Below, in pieces: positions 20,153-32,455 of a stretch of DNA of 64,000 bases. Made by a program: the position numbers and the translations under genes. The notes below the pieces were generated by a model that made no database searches, had not been told where the DNA came from, and was given only the letters and a program-made list of their open reading frames with translations. The first letter of the stretch is position 1; every line of letters starts with the position of its first letter. The stretch is from Glandiceps talaboti (Eukaryota > Hemichordata > Enteropneusta > Spengelidae): positions 1,818,501 to 1,882,500 of the forward strand of contig NC_135549.1 in NCBI RefSeq assembly GCF_964340395.1, in the 5' to 3' direction.

Positions 20153-21551
20153 GAAATTATGAGATCTAGGAAGACTTTTTGTGCTGGTTGAATCACGATT
20201 TAAAAGATTCACAAAACGTATACGAAGAAATGTCAAATAATTGTATCATAAATCTTTCTTTTCCATTCAACTGGTATGAAGAAAGGGGAATCCGGGTCAT
20301 AGATAGACTTTTAAGGAACAGTCTCACTAGCTTGGCTAATTCGAGGTACAGACATCGTAAGATGGACATACACTGGATGAACTCACAACACACTGGTCAG
20401 GATTGAAAGCACCTTGGGTCGTGATTTACAATGTAATACTTCGAGATGGGGCCCTTGAATACTACATCTGTCATGGCCATTGATTTGTCAAAAGTAAACA
20501 TTTTGAAGTAGACATTGTTGACTTTTATTTTTAGGAGAGGACACGTGGAATGTATAGAGAGATAATATGATACGATGGCTGACATGGTCGATTTAACACA
20601 TAAATATAGACAGTCAACTGCTTCGAAAAATGTCATTAACTGTCGCAGAGTATTATTAAAGGCTAATGGGCATGGGGGGGGGGGGGCTAGGGAGGGAGGG
20701 GGGAATGGAGGGGTAGAAGAATGGTTTACACATTGGGCTCATGATCTTTTCATTTGTCACAAAAAGTACACAGTCGATTTTTAAAACGCAACAAATGACT
20801 ATTTGAACTCGTCCATTCTACTGTAAGATTAAGATGGTAGCCCCCGGATTATAACGTGTCAGCTGTGTGTGACCCCCGGATTATAACGTGTCAGCTGTGT
20901 GTGTGACTATGAATGGAGAAAGTGATGTTACAAATGCGTTGATTGGAATTGTATGCATGTTTCTAATTAACCTTTGAATCGGACTTAACGCTCTAGTTTT
21001 CGAATGAAATTAGATTACACTAGAAAATGTCTTTATGGCATAATGATTAGCATATTGTATCGTTTGAATCTAATTACGTCAGTATAACGCCACGTATTCT
21101 GTTGGAGAGACACGAACTGTCAGTAGATTAACGATGTGGATTTCAGAGCTATTTTTATAATGTCGAGAGCTTAAACTAACAAATAGTTCCATAACAAAAG
21201 ATACAAAATATATAAAAGAGAAAGTTTACGTGACCCGTAGAGTAAACATTTGCACTGCTTAACTCATTACAATAAAAATAAGTCCAATTATTATATATTA
21301 CTCCGATTTAGAGAATTATTGTAGTGCCATGTTTAATCCGAACCCGTAAAAACTGATCATTACAAACGTATGAAGATATTTTGATGAGCAAACGGAATAA
21401 AAGGACGCTACCGCTGGTATATATAATGGTATTTGGAATCATTGGTCTGCGATGTGGCGTGTCTGCGAAAACACCTGAATAATTATGAATTCCGCCCTCT
21501 AGTGTCGACTACTAGGAAACAAGGTGAAACAACCTAGATTTTCGTGTTTTT

Positions 21552-21553
<2 letters not shown>
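20153..21553. other. Intergenic with a short duplication
   Basis: A G-rich run lies at 20670-20710. A 32-bp segment (CCCCCGGATTATAACGTGTC and following bases) is present twice in tandem at 20841-20904. No gene is supported. Confidence 0.5.
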
Positions 21554-21622
<69 letters not shown>

Positions 21623-21667
21623 TTAATTCAAAAGAATAAGGATGTAATAAGTCTTACACAGTCTTAC

Positions 21668-21729
<62 letters not shown>
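21554..21729. repeat. (TA)n and (CA)n microsatellites
   Basis: TA run at about 21554-21620 and CA run at about 21669-21729. Confidence 0.95.
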
Positions 21730-21733
<4 letters not shown>

Positions 21734-21970
21734 AATGACTAGATGAACTAACGATTGTAAAGTTCTGCAGTCAGTCTTACTTTCAATTCCAAGAGCGTCA
21801 GCGACGTATCGATGTGACTAGCACACCTTCATCAGGATGCTAACCTACAAATACAACTAAAGTAATTGCAGCGCATGTCTGAACTTGAAGCGGACAAAAG
21901 AAAATAATCATATGACAAAAAGGAGGGAGACAATCAGAATAAATTAGTGGATTCCTGAGGGTTCATATTC

Positions 21971-22081
<111 letters not shown>

Positions 22082-22283
22082 GCATGTTCTTTTGTATGGC
22101 AACCTGAATTAAATTGCAAAACAGTCGGATGAACGCCATTGGGAGACTACTAGTAACTGGGGTTGTTTTTTTTAGAAAAAATCGAAGACATTTTCCTTTA
22201 CAAAGCTAGCAATGAGTGACAAATTCATATTCAGTCATTTGCACATTATAAGACTAAACAAAAATCTAAAAAGGGAAACAAAT

Positions 22284-22877
22284 CTGCCAAGGGACTGGTG
22301 CCAGTCTAACCACTGCATATACCAGTGTGACATGAATGTGCCAAGGGACTGGTGCCAGTCTAACCACTGCATATACCAATGTGACATGAATGTGCCAAGG
22401 GACTGGTGCCAGTCTAACCACTGCATATACCAATGTGACATGAATCTGCCAAGGGACTGGTGCCAGTCTAACCACTGCATATACCAGTGTGACATGGATG
22501 TGCCAAGGGACTGGTGCCAGTCTAACCACTGCATATACCAGTGTGACATGAATCTGCCAAGGGACTGGTGCCAGTCTAACCACTGCATATACCAGTGTGA
22601 CATGAATGTGCCAAGGGACTGGTGCCAGTCTAACCACTGCATATACCAGTGTGACATGAATGTGCCAAGGGACAGGTGCCAGTCTAACCACTGCATATAC
22701 CAGTGTGACATGGATGTGCCAAGGGACTGGTGCCAGTCTAAATACTGCATATACCAGTGTGCCATGAATGTGCCAAGGGACTGGTGCCAGTCTAACCACT
22801 CGATCCATATACCAGCTGCAGTGTGACATGAATGTGCCAAGGGACTGGTTAGACTAACCACTGCATATACCAGTTTG
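22284..22877. repeat. 54-bp minisatellite, about ten copies, open in several frames
   Basis: The unit repeats from CCAAGGGACTGG at 22288 every 54 bp to 22774, with a broken copy near 22837. Because 54 is divisible by three, the plus strand reads as an 18-residue repeat (CQSNHCIYQCDMNVPRDW) inside a 204-residue frame at 22212-22826, and two minus-strand frames are open as well. Openness on both strands and the lack of splice or promoter context favour a minisatellite over a Cys-rich repeat protein, though coding cannot be excluded. Confidence 0.85.
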
Positions 22878-23546
22878 ACATCAATGTGACAATAAAGTAA
22901 CTTATTGACGTCGACATTACACAAATATACACAAGTACCCTGACAATTTCTTTCGTAAAATTTGTTCATTAATTTGGCACAGTTCAAACTGTATTTCGAC
23001 AGCGCGTACGTTTCAACCGATCGATCGATCTACCGACCGACCAGGACAACTTCTTAGAGATGTATATCGAACACTGCTCTAATTAACGGCGCTGCGTTTC
23101 GTGATCACAGCAGTTCGTCAAGGTTCGTCGGCCTCTTCCGATCACGAATACACCGGCGCGCGTTAGATTATTATATACTTTAAATGAAATATTGATCGTT
23201 TTCAAATGAAGTATATGAATATGATCTCGAGACCACGTGATAATATTTTATTTTTTCTCAGCAGGAAATGTCTCTAATGGGCGTTCATATTAAATAAACA
23301 AAAAATTGCACATGATATGAGTGAATAACTGCAAGTATCATAAACATATGGATAAGGATTTATAGTTTCTTGTACACTGAACTATGTGGCTTTTTGTGGT
23401 AGTTAAATTGTTGTTCTCACCTTGAACTTTTAATACATCAACATAAATAAATCGCTCAATTTTGTGATAATATATCCTTTATCAAAACAATGGTTTGATA
23501 GTTGATGATGAAATCATTCAATGACAGAGTACACGCATATCAATAC
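22878..23546. other. Intergenic, no gene seen
   Basis: Includes a short GATC/GACC-rich run at 23020-23041. No gene is supported. Confidence 0.5.
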
Positions 23547-23618
23547 TGCTTTTTGTATCTGTATCTGTGTCTGTATCTGTGTCTGTGTCTGTGTCTGTGT
23601 CTGTGTCTGTGTCTGTAT
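23547..23618. repeat. (TGTCTG)n hexanucleotide array
   Basis: About 12 units with some TGTATC variants. Confidence 0.9.
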
Positions 23619-24157
23619 AATGTATATACATAGTATTCCCCTAACATTCACGTATGCGTCCAATCTTAGTAAAATTTGTAATTCACTCTTCAGGTAAATT
23701 CTTAAAACTTCTATGGTAGTTAGTAAACACACGACTGTATAGATTTGAAAAAGAATGAAAACAACTCAATAATTATGGAAAAACGCTCAACGTAAGATAC
23801 ACCTTCAGAATTTTCAGGGGAGCCAATAGTATTAGCTTACAACTATAAATGTAATGATATGGCTTGATATCTTAATTATACAATGAATGTCATAGTACGT
23901 GTAGGTATAGTGTTAGGTTCTGACTGACGTCAAGTGATCGAGACGTCAGGATGTGCCAAGTCTGATCCTAGATTCGTATTGTTGTAAGATGGATAGGATA
24001 TACACGTGTATAATAGACAAGTCATGGTTTGAGTACATCGAGGTCAGCATGTCTGTTTCACGTGAAACACGGCATGGGTCTTGGCAACACGTGCAATATG
24101 TAGACTTGTGGATATTATTGACACAACAATTATGCTGCTTGTATTATTATAATGTCA
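23619..24157. other. Intergenic, no gene seen
   Basis: Short frames only. The frame reaching into the next array is a repeat artefact. Confidence 0.5.
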
Positions 24158-25172
24158 AGCGACTGTTAGAGGTCCGGCTTGCATTACATGTATGTGGCCA
24201 ACATATCAATTCAAACGACTGTTAGAGGTCCGGCTTACATTACATGTATGTGGCCAACCTATCAATTCAAACGACTGTTAGAGGTCCGGCTTGCTTTACA
24301 TGTATGTGGCCAACATATATCAATTCAAACGACTGTTAGAGGTCCGGCTTGCATTACATGTATGTGGACAACATATCAATTCAAACGACTGTTGTTAGAG
24401 GTCCGGCTTGCATTACATGTATGTGGCCAACCTATCAATTCAAACGACTGTTAGAGGTCCGGCTTGCTTTACATGTATGTGGCCAACCTATCAATTCAAA
24501 CGACTGTTAGAGGTCCGGCTTGCATTACATGTATGTGGCCAACCTATCAATTCAAACGACTGTTAGAGGTCTGGCTTGCTTTACATGTATGTGGCCAACC
24601 TATCAATTCAAACGACTGTTAGAGGTCCGGCTTGCATTACATGTATGTGGCCAACCTATCAATTCAAACGACTGTTAGAAGTCCGGCTTGCATTACATGT
24701 ATGTGGCCAACCTATCAATTCAAACGACTGTTAGAGGTCCGGCTTACATTACATGTATGTGGCCAACATATCAATTCAAACGACTGTTAGAGGTCCGGCT
24801 TGCATTACATGTATGTGGCCAACCTATCAATTCAAACGACTGTTAGAGGTCTGGCTTGCTTTACATGTATGTGGCCAACCTATCAATTCAAACGACTGTT
24901 AGAGGTCCGGCTTGCATTACATGTATGTGGCCAACCTATCAATTCAAACGACTGTTAGAGGTCCGGCTTGCATTACATGTATGTGGCCAACCTATCAATT
25001 GAAACGACTGTTAGAAGTCCGGCTTGCATTACATGTATGTGGCCAACCTATCAATTCAAACGACTGTTAGAGGTCCGGCTTGCATTACATGTATGTGGCC
25101 AACCTATCAATTCAAACGGCTGTTAGAGGTCCGGCTTGCTTTACATGTATGCGGCCAACCTATCAATCCACC
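24158..25172. repeat. 56-bp minisatellite, about 18 copies
   Basis: The unit contains GACTGTTAGAGGTCCGGCTT, ACATGTATGTGGCCAAC and CTATCAATTCAAAC. Variants (GCATTAC, GCTTTAC or ACATTAC; GGTCCGG, GGTCTGG or AAGTCCGG) recur in a similar order at two places, suggesting block duplication of several units. Confidence 0.95.
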
Positions 25173-25523
25173 ACAATACATGCACATCGTCAATTTCAAA
25201 TGTTTTCGTCGATTTAAAACGGTAATTTTCAAAGTTGACCAAGTTTAATGATGGACCTGGCCAATGCTGTGCCAGTTTTGTCATCTTTACATATGTCCTG
25301 GTACAGTAAATCTATTTAATTTCCATTTTGAATAGTACTAACAATATAGACAGCATAAACTCGATGAGCACGTGATGCGTGAGGGCGCCATGTAAGAGTA
25401 TACCATGGCAACAGATGATTGACATATTTGGTGATTTTACTACTATTTCTATATGGATTAATAACATTTACTAACTTTCACACTCTGATTGATATACTTC
25501 TTTTTAAAAAACTTCAATTGTTG
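25173..25523. other. Intergenic, no gene seen
   Basis: No coding or repeat signal. Confidence 0.5.
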
Positions 25524-25892
25524 TGTTAAAGTGGCCATATGGATGAGGATTGGGTATTTATTTTGGATTTTTAATTTATAAAACAATTTTATCATGGCCT
25601 CTTACTTGAAATATCAATGTGAAACAGCATAGACCAAGTCGTTGTTTGTAACTTAATACCTTGCAAAAGATCAATCGATGCGTAAAATGTTTGTTATTGT
25701 ATGTACCTCAACAAATAACAAACCTTTTACATATTTTTAAAGCTTTTTTTTTTGCAATGTATTGAGTTTCAAACTTTGTCAATGTCATTTCACATTTATT
25801 TTTTCAAGTAAGAAGCCATGATCAAATTACTTTATAAATTCAAAATTCAAAATAAATACCCAATCCTCATCCATATGGCCACTTTACATAAC
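25524..25892. mobile_element. Foldback/MITE-like element, copy 2 (about 369 bp)
   Basis: Same structure and orientation as the copy at 1694-2040. The left end reads GTTAAAGTGGCCATATGGAT, then GAGGATTGGGTATTTATT. The right end reads AATAAATACCCAATCCTCAT, then CCATATGGCCACTTTACATAAC in the inverse sense. This copy keeps better-matched arms than copy 1. Confidence 0.75.
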
Positions 25893-26572
25893 TGAAAAGT
25901 GACAGTTTTGGTCGTATCTATTTCAATAATCCAAGAGTCCATGTTTGGTGAGTAAAAGAAATTTCACCTCGTAACAGGCTGTGACATGTAACACGATAGG
26001 GTTGTTTCATATTCTGTTGAGGCTTTTGTTAAATATAAGCTTAGAATGTTTTTGAATCGAGTTGAAATTTAACAGTACTTGTGCGAAAATGTTCTACAGT
26101 CTGTAATTGAAGTCTTGCAAGTCGATCTGTGTACAAAGAAACTCGAGAGTTACCGGTGACTGACAAACAGCCAACAGAAATTATACAAAATGAGGACGCA
26201 AAGAACACATTTTATGTGCACTTTTATTACATCATTCATCACACCAAGCAGAAATGTTAAAACCCTCTCTACTTACCCTACTTTCCTATTGTTTGCAGGG
26301 AGTCATTTGAAATGTCCTTTTGTGATATTTTAATTCTCAAATAAACAATATGCTGAAAAAGAAAGTTTATAACCAAGTGTACACTTTATGCTAATGGAAA
26401 CCAAAACCTACTGTTAAAAATATTTTCAATAGTCGACGTCCGAATCGATAGGTTAGTTTTGTCTTTAGTTCAGAGCCTACTTACACCGTACCACAAGGTA
26501 CTACTGTAACACTACATTCAAGATACACTACATTCAACACAATAGATTCCAGAGTAAAGTGTATCTCCTGTT
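25893..26572. other. Intergenic, 3' of glycosyltransferase copy 2
   Basis: AT-rich, no gene seen. The part nearest 26572 is probably 3' UTR. Confidence 0.4.
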
Positions 26573-27564
26573 CTAAAGCGGACTTTTGTCCCAAGCTCTT
26601 TTTCCAGGGGGCCTTTTTTTAGGCAAGTTTTCATCGTTAGGGCTACGTGGAGGAGCAGGCTTTCTTACAGGCAGTGTTATCCACCACGGTGCAGGTATTA
26701 CCCCAGCTATGACAATTTTAGTCGAACCATAGTATATGTACCGACTGACTTCACCCATAGTATTGTCCATACGTCTAATCAACACAGGATTCAATCGCTC
26801 GAGCATCGCTTTCTGTGAGAACTGTATGGCGAATCGCCTTTCTTTCCAATCCACGGTTTCATAGTACAACTTTCCGTCGACATCGATGTGTACTTCTTCG
26901 TCGTTGAAGTCGACTACGTGCAACATTTCAGTGTTTGTATTGGCCAATTTCGTAGGATACACTACGTTATTACAGTAAAAACAGCTAGCATTGTAATATT
27001 TGTAATTTTCGTAGTATAAACGCAAGAAGGGTGCTTCCTTTTTAGCAAGTATTACACTGTTGCTGAGTCGACCTAGACGAGATAACGCCATCACGTATTC
27101 ATAGTGTCGTAGTGGTAACAAGGGATTCACCACAAATACATCCGGGTTCATAACTATACCCCCATATGCTCTAAGCACGAGGAGTTTGGCCACGTCTTCA
27201 GTATGAAGTTTCCATTTACGGTTCAAATCATGTCCAAAAATGTTATCTGGCGGCACAGAATGTGATATGCGAAGAATTGGTATTTTCTTAGCTTCATCCC
27301 ACCATGGACCAGATGGTACACAATCTGTGTAGAACTGTATGTGATGTACTTCCATGAAGCGATACATACTCAACAAACTAAGCAAGTTATAAAATTGGAA
27401 TGGGCGACAGGAAAGCCAAATGACGTGCACAATATCGTCAATTATTACCCAACGGGAAGGCCTAAGAGAACCGGTTGGAAGGGTCTTAGTTACCGCTGGA
27501 TCGGTCATGCTATCGTTGTACGATTCTGCTTCCCGTAGTGTCGATTCGATCTCATCTTGGCGCT
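26573..27564 (-). CDS. DXD-type glycosyltransferase paralogue with altered DXD motif (copy 2, 5' exon not found)
   Basis: The frame has an ATG at 27508 (311 residues) but reads on upstream to a good acceptor (CATCTTTCAG), with the exon probably starting at 27564 in phase 1. An upstream exon encoding the membrane anchor is therefore missing or unrecognised, unlike the intronless copies on either side. The catalytic domain aligns with the neighbours: VIWLSCRPFQFYNLLS, YTDCVPSGPWWDEAKKIP, EVSRYIYYGS. At the DXD position it reads YGGIVMNPDVFVVNPL: the first Asp is Asn (N121-P-D123 counted from 27508). Copies 1 and 3 have DAD and DPD. Metal binding is therefore in doubt, and the gene may be non-catalytic or decaying, although the frame is intact. 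The C terminus is Lys/Pro-rich. Confidence 0.75.
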
Positions 27565-27679
27565 CTGAAAGATGACTGATAGTAAAAAGTTATGGAATTA
27601 GAGGTTGATTAAAATATCTTCCCATAGCAATTTCTAATAATTATAAACTTCTATCGGTACTCTATGGGTGTACGAATTT

Positions 27680-27803
<124 letters not shown>

Positions 27804-27889
27804 TTAAATAGTATTCCTCAATATTTTGCTTCGTTCAACCAAGTAAAATACAAGTTACCTGAGGGGTCTTGTTACTTCGAGTAGTCATA

Positions 27890-28074
27890 CATTCATACAT
27901 ACATACATACATACATACATACACACATACACACACATACATACATACATGCATACATACATACATACATACACACACATACATACATACATACATACAT
28001 ACATACATACATACATACATGTACATACATATATACGTACATACATACATACATACATACATACATACATACAT

Positions 28075-28105
<31 letters not shown>

Positions 28106-28154
28106 TACATACATACATACATACATACATACATACATACATACATACATACAT
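27890..28154. repeat. (ACAT)n microsatellite
   Basis: CATA array with ACAC and GTAC variants, starting about 40 bp beyond the stop codon of copy 3. The frames over it are artefacts. Confidence 0.95.
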
Positions 28155-28196
28155 GCAAATTTGTTTGAAGTGTATAAATGAAGGTAAGGTAGTTGC

Positions 28197-29447
28197 CTAT
28201 ACGTACACAGCTTGCTGCCACCAAGCCGGGGTTTCAGCGTCGTCTTCGATAACTTGTCTTGTACTATAATAGATATATCTAGCAACCTCGCCAGCAGTGT
28301 TGCTAGCTGTTTTGATGCTATCTGGGTTTAATGGTAGAGTGACAGACTTGTCGGGGAAATGTAACGTGTAACGAGTGTTCTTCCAATCAAAGTCTTCGTA
28401 CATTTGTGTCCGCCAACATGCTTTGATAGCACAGTCCAATGTTAATACCTCGATATGAATCAGATCTTTGTACATGTATGCGATCTGGTGTGGGGTTGTC
28501 ATAGAGTTACATGTTTTGCAAGTAGAATTGTACTTTTGATAGCTCTCATGGTAAAGTCTCAAAAATCTAGCATCTAATGCAGATATGATGACGGAATTGC
28601 TGAGTTTCCCTCCGCGTGCTCTCCCCATAACGAAATCGTAATGGCGTAGTGGTGTTAGAGAATTCACCACAAATACGTCGGGGTCTAAGTAAACGCCACC
28701 ATATTCAAGAAGTATGTCAATTCGTGCAATGTCTGCAGGATGCGTGATCCAGTACGGATTCAGGTATTGTTTGAAGACTTGTGTTGGAGCTGTTCGGAAC
28801 GTCACTTCAAAAACAGGGATCAGTTTTGCTTCTGTCCACCACCGACCGGTTGGTTCGCAGTCGGTGTGGAAGAGTATTCTATCGGCTTTCATAATCCGGT
28901 AAACGCTTAATATGCTGATCAGGTTATAAAACTCAAACTGATGACATCCAAACCAAACAAAATGAGCTATATTAGGAACTATAGGAGTGGAAAGTAATCG
29001 GGGTTTCAGCGTACCATTGAACCAATCTCTTTCGTATTCTTTCATTTGCTTCCTCTCAGAGAATGATAACTCTCTTTGCTCGGCGACATCTTCTTTCTTT
29101 TCCCGTATCTGAGTTGATTTCGCCACACTTTTTATTTTCTCGGGTATGTTCTTTGATGTGACTTCACGCAACGGGATAACACCATCATCTTCACCCTGTA
29201 TAGCTTCATTCGCCTCACCTGCGGAGTCCATATAATCTGCATCATTATCGGCGTTATCCTCATGTGAGGCTCTCGATTCGGCAAGCAGATTAGCTGGTCG
29301 CGGGGAATTGAAATGACCTATAAGCCATAAATGGTAAAAATACAAAACTGCGATCCAACCCAAAATTATTAGAACAGTTCGTACATTGAGAAAATGATCA
29401 ACCTTGCTTACTAGCCGAGAAAAACTGCGTCGCCAGTTCAACAGCAT
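28197..29447 (-). CDS. DXD-type glycosyltransferase, type II membrane protein (copy 3)
   Basis: Single exon of 416 residues from the ATG at 29447 (MLLNWRRSF). The frame is open further upstream but without a convincing ATG, and copy 1 supports this start. One membrane segment (VLIILGWIAVLYFYHLWL) matches the copy-1 anchor, including the YHLWL end. A longer acidic and Lys-rich stem follows. The catalytic domain has IPNIAHFVWFGCHQ, FHTDCEPTGRWWTEAKLIPVF and YGGVYLDPDVFVVNSL with D255-P-D257 as the DXD motif, plus conserved Cys pairs (TCKTCNS). It is probably a Golgi-resident sugar transferase of unknown specificity. It lies in tandem with copy 2 on the same strand and about 10 kb from copy 1 on the other strand, so the family arose by local duplication with an inversion. 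Confidence 0.87.
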   Translation of the reverse strand: MLLNWRRSFSRLVSKVDHFLNVRTVLIILGWIAVLYFYHLWLIGHFNSPRPANLLAESRASHEDNADNDADYMDSAGEANEAIQGEDDGVIPLREVTSKNIPEKIKSVAKSTQIREKKEDVAEQRELSFSERKQMKEYERDWFNGTLKPRLLSTPIVPNIAHFVWFGCHQFEFYNLISILSVYRIMKADRILFHTDCEPTGRWWTEAKLIPVFEVTFRTAPTQVFKQYLNPYWITHPADIARIDILLEYGGVYLDPDVFVVNSLTPLRHYDFVMGRARGGKLSNSVIISALDARFLRLYHESYQKYNSTCKTCNSMTTPHQIAYMYKDLIHIEVLTLDCAIKACWRTQMYEDFDWKNTRYTLHFPDKSVTLPLNPDSIKTASNTAGEVARYIYYSTRQVIEDDAETPAWWQQAVYV

Positions 29448-30554
29448 AGTGTTAAGGACGGAAAAAAACACCAAATGTCGTGGCACTGGGAGAGTACTAT
29501 ACCGCCGGAAACAGACTACACAGTTCGCTACAATAACATACACGCGGTTCAAATCAGATTTGCATTAATAATGATATATAGAAATTGTAAATATGATGTT
29601 ATTAAAAACCCAGATGTCTGTCAGTATATTTTTACAATTCTTACTAATCGCTTGTACTAACATTTTACATCATGCATACCGCCATTTTGTATCGTTCTTA
29701 TACTGCAAGCTGTAGCACTTGCATAGCTATGTGTCCATTTACAACTCGGTAATATATTACTTAGAAAGGATTGTGTGTCGCAATAAGTATAAGTGCCTTT
29801 GCTGGTAAAATTTAGCTGGTGACACCTAGAGATAAACCCGAAGGTCAAAGCCCCTAAAACAATGAACACACCAAACAAAATACCCACGAGTCCCCCCAGC
29901 ATATTTGAAACAAAATCTGAACCGCAGCATGAATGGGGTCAGGGTGTCAATTTTCCTAATCCTACTATATGCATGTTACTTATATATCCATGTATATTTC
30001 ACTGAAATAGATTGAAAATGATTACAAACGATGCGTGTAGGAATCTACGTATGATATATTATAGTGACTTGCAGCTGTTACTTTATATACACAAACAAAT
30101 ACAACGTAATCTACCTGCATGCACAAATGTTTCACCACCACCAGCAGCAGCAAAGGTAGTCATCGTGTATTATGTATTTGCATAATGTGAATTAATTTTT
30201 CATACCGTCATTAAATATGGAAAGCTATAAATCATACAAGTCTGTTCAAATTATATTTCTTTGAGGTCAATAATGGGATTAAAAAATGAAAGTGATTTCA
30301 GATTTATTGACCAAGTGATGTACAGTATGAATGTTTGACGAATATCTTTTCCGTCAGCCTCTACTCTGAGGGCGCCATACATGGTGTGATGACTGTTTAA
30401 AATATTTTCAGTTTACAGTTGTAAATTTTTCAAATGTGACTCAGACCACCAAACAAAAGTCTAACGACGTGACAAGAATGTAATACTTGAATTGTATTTT
30501 AGAGTGGTTATATTTTTTTATCGATCAGTTGTGACACTCTACCAAGGACAGTCT
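29448..30554. other. Intergenic, upstream of copy 3
   Basis: Should include the promoter of copy 3. A minus-strand frame at 29657-29902 has a hydrophobic stretch but no other support. Confidence 0.4.
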
Positions 30555-30858
30555 TATGTATGTATGTATGTATGTATGTATGTATGTATGTATGTATGTA
30601 TGTATGTATGTATGTATGTATGTATGTATGTATGTATGTATGTATGTATGTATGTGTGTGTGTATGTATGTATGTATGTATGTATATGTGTGTGTGTATG
30701 TATGTATGTATGTATGTATGTATGTATGTATGTATGTATGTATGTATGTATGTATGTATGTATGTTTGTATGCATGTATGTATGTATGTATGTATGTATG
30801 TATGTATGTATGTATGTATGTATGTATGTATGTATGTATGTATGTATGTATGTATGTA

Positions 30859-30889
<31 letters not shown>

Positions 30890-30952
30890 ATGTATGTATG
30901 TATGTATGTATGTATGTATGTATGTATGTATGTATGTATGTATGTTTGCTGA
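30555..30952. repeat. (TATG)n microsatellite
   Basis: A nearly pure TATG array of about 400 bp with GTGT interruptions. Confidence 0.95.
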
Positions 30953-31534
30953 ATATATTTATTGTTAAGTGTGACAAAAGTAAATTAAAAAGTAATATTG
31001 CATTTCTTTCATGTAACTCAATGACGAATGACTAACCAGAGCCTAGACTATAAGTTGACAAGTATTATCCTTCAGGTTGTAGGGTAACAAATTATATTAC
31101 AACAGTTACATCAGAATAGACAACAAATTATTTATATACATTGTATTACACCTGTTGCATGTTGCAGCATAGACCTTTTCGTGTAGGGTCTATGGTTGAA
31201 GGTGATTTGATAAACAAGGACAACATCGAAGTCACCTTGGTCCCTGTGGACGAAACAAAAACATGCATCACATTATGATTGTATACTGTGTGTATTGGGT
31301 TTCACTGTATGAGACAGATAGATGCATACATTGTATTACAATGTATATAATGACCGTCTGCGGGAGACAATCAACCATCAACCATTAACTGTGTCCAATC
31401 TGACTGTTGTTTCTTCTGCTGTATGTTAATCGAAAACCCGGTACCAATGAGTTCGTAAATGATTAAAACATCGATTTTATACGAAGCTGATCAATACACT
31501 GCAGCTCGCCACTAGCACTGGTGGTGGTAGGGGT
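30953..31534. other. Intergenic, contains a small hairpin
   Basis: No gene. The hairpin element at 31162-31202 is listed separately. Confidence 0.5.
31162..31202. mobile_element. Small hairpin element, copy C, with near-perfect 7-bp flanking repeats
   Basis: The core 31169-31195 begins CATAGACC and ends GGGTCTATG with a shortened, diverged middle. GTTGCAG lies before it and GTTGAAG after it (6 of 7 match). The ends match copy B exactly for 8 bases. Confidence 0.6.
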
Positions 31535-31745
31535 TGTCGTTGGCCGAGTGGTTAAACCATTTGTCTCTTACCACTGCGGTCGGGGTTCGAACCCATTCAG
31601 TAAGAAGAGTGTCGTTCAGTTTGACTCTACCGTACAAGGCAGGTTTTCCCCGGGTACTCCATTTTCCACCTACACTGAACCAAAAGGAGCCTAAATGGGA
31701 CTAGCTCCCGTTGGTTATCCGAGAATAAATACTAGTAAAAGGGGT
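31535..31745 (+). mobile_element. tRNA-derived SINE
   Basis: The head has a Pol III A-box (TGGCCGAGTGGTTAA, 31541-31555), as in tRNA-Ser/Leu, and a B-box (GGTTCGAACCC, 31584-31594). The tRNA-unrelated body includes GGTTTTCCCCGGGTACTCC, a type of block seen in many animal SINEs, and ends near AATAAATACTAG. The anticodon arm does not fold as a functional tRNA, so this is a SINE and not a tRNA gene. Confidence 0.75.
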
Positions 31746-32455
31746 GTGGCGGCGGGTCGGGTTGTGGGGTTGGGCCATTCTATGAAAGACACTCAGAGGA
31801 TGTTATGTGTTATCAATTGGGTCTCTCTGTTTTTGTGTTGTTGAAATGTTTTGTGTAGCGAAATAAACAAACAACTTCATTCATCATGTCATAACTAATT
31901 TATTATGCTGATTGAAGAACTCGAAATAAACACGTTTACGTTTCGGGTATGAACGATGCAATACCAAAATCATACTAAATATGAAATTGTGGAAAGTCGG
32001 TACTAGGTAATTTTTTTTCCATAAAAAATTAAACTTTTCAAGAATATTTAATTACCAATTTTGTCTTGACACCAGATTCCTGATAATATATAGGTGGTCG
32101 TCTCAGGTCCAACGGACTTCGCTCTTTCGTGGAGTTCGAAGTCTCGCCACGAACAAATTAGTCCATGTAGGAATTCTGAGGTCTTTTCAAGCTTAAATGT
32201 CATGATAGAGAGGGACGACGTTCAGTCAGTAGTTTGTCAGAATGTCCAAAACTAGATACATACAAGAATTTCATATATCTTCTTCAAGTTATCTTTTAAA
32301 TGATGATATTAAAGATAACTTTTTTTTATGATTGTATTTAGATAGAAAGGAATGGGAGACGGTGCACTGAGACAGGAGATTGTATTTTTTTTGTAATGAA
32401 TGAAAGTCAATTAAAGAGATGAATTTTATTTTAGTTTAATGTGTCATCTATATCA
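31746..32455. other. Intergenic, no gene seen
   Basis: The SINE body or its 3' part could extend to about 31870 (AAATAAACAAACAAC). No coding signal. Confidence 0.4.

Noticed and set aside
21524-21742. 72-residue frame with IYIY and HTHT runs
   Set aside because: Product of (TA)n and (CA)n repeats.
24158-25172. CRISPR-like array
   Set aside because: Units are contiguous 56-bp tandem repeats with no unique spacers, in an animal genome.
27835-27880. Short ATG-started frame ending in CAG/GTAACT as the missing first exon of glycosyltransferase copy 2
   Set aside because: The donor phase does not match the phase-1 acceptor at 27564, and it encodes no membrane anchor.
31541-31604. tRNA-Ser/Leu gene
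   Set aside because: A and B boxes are present, but the arms do not fold into a complete tRNA and a SINE body follows directly.
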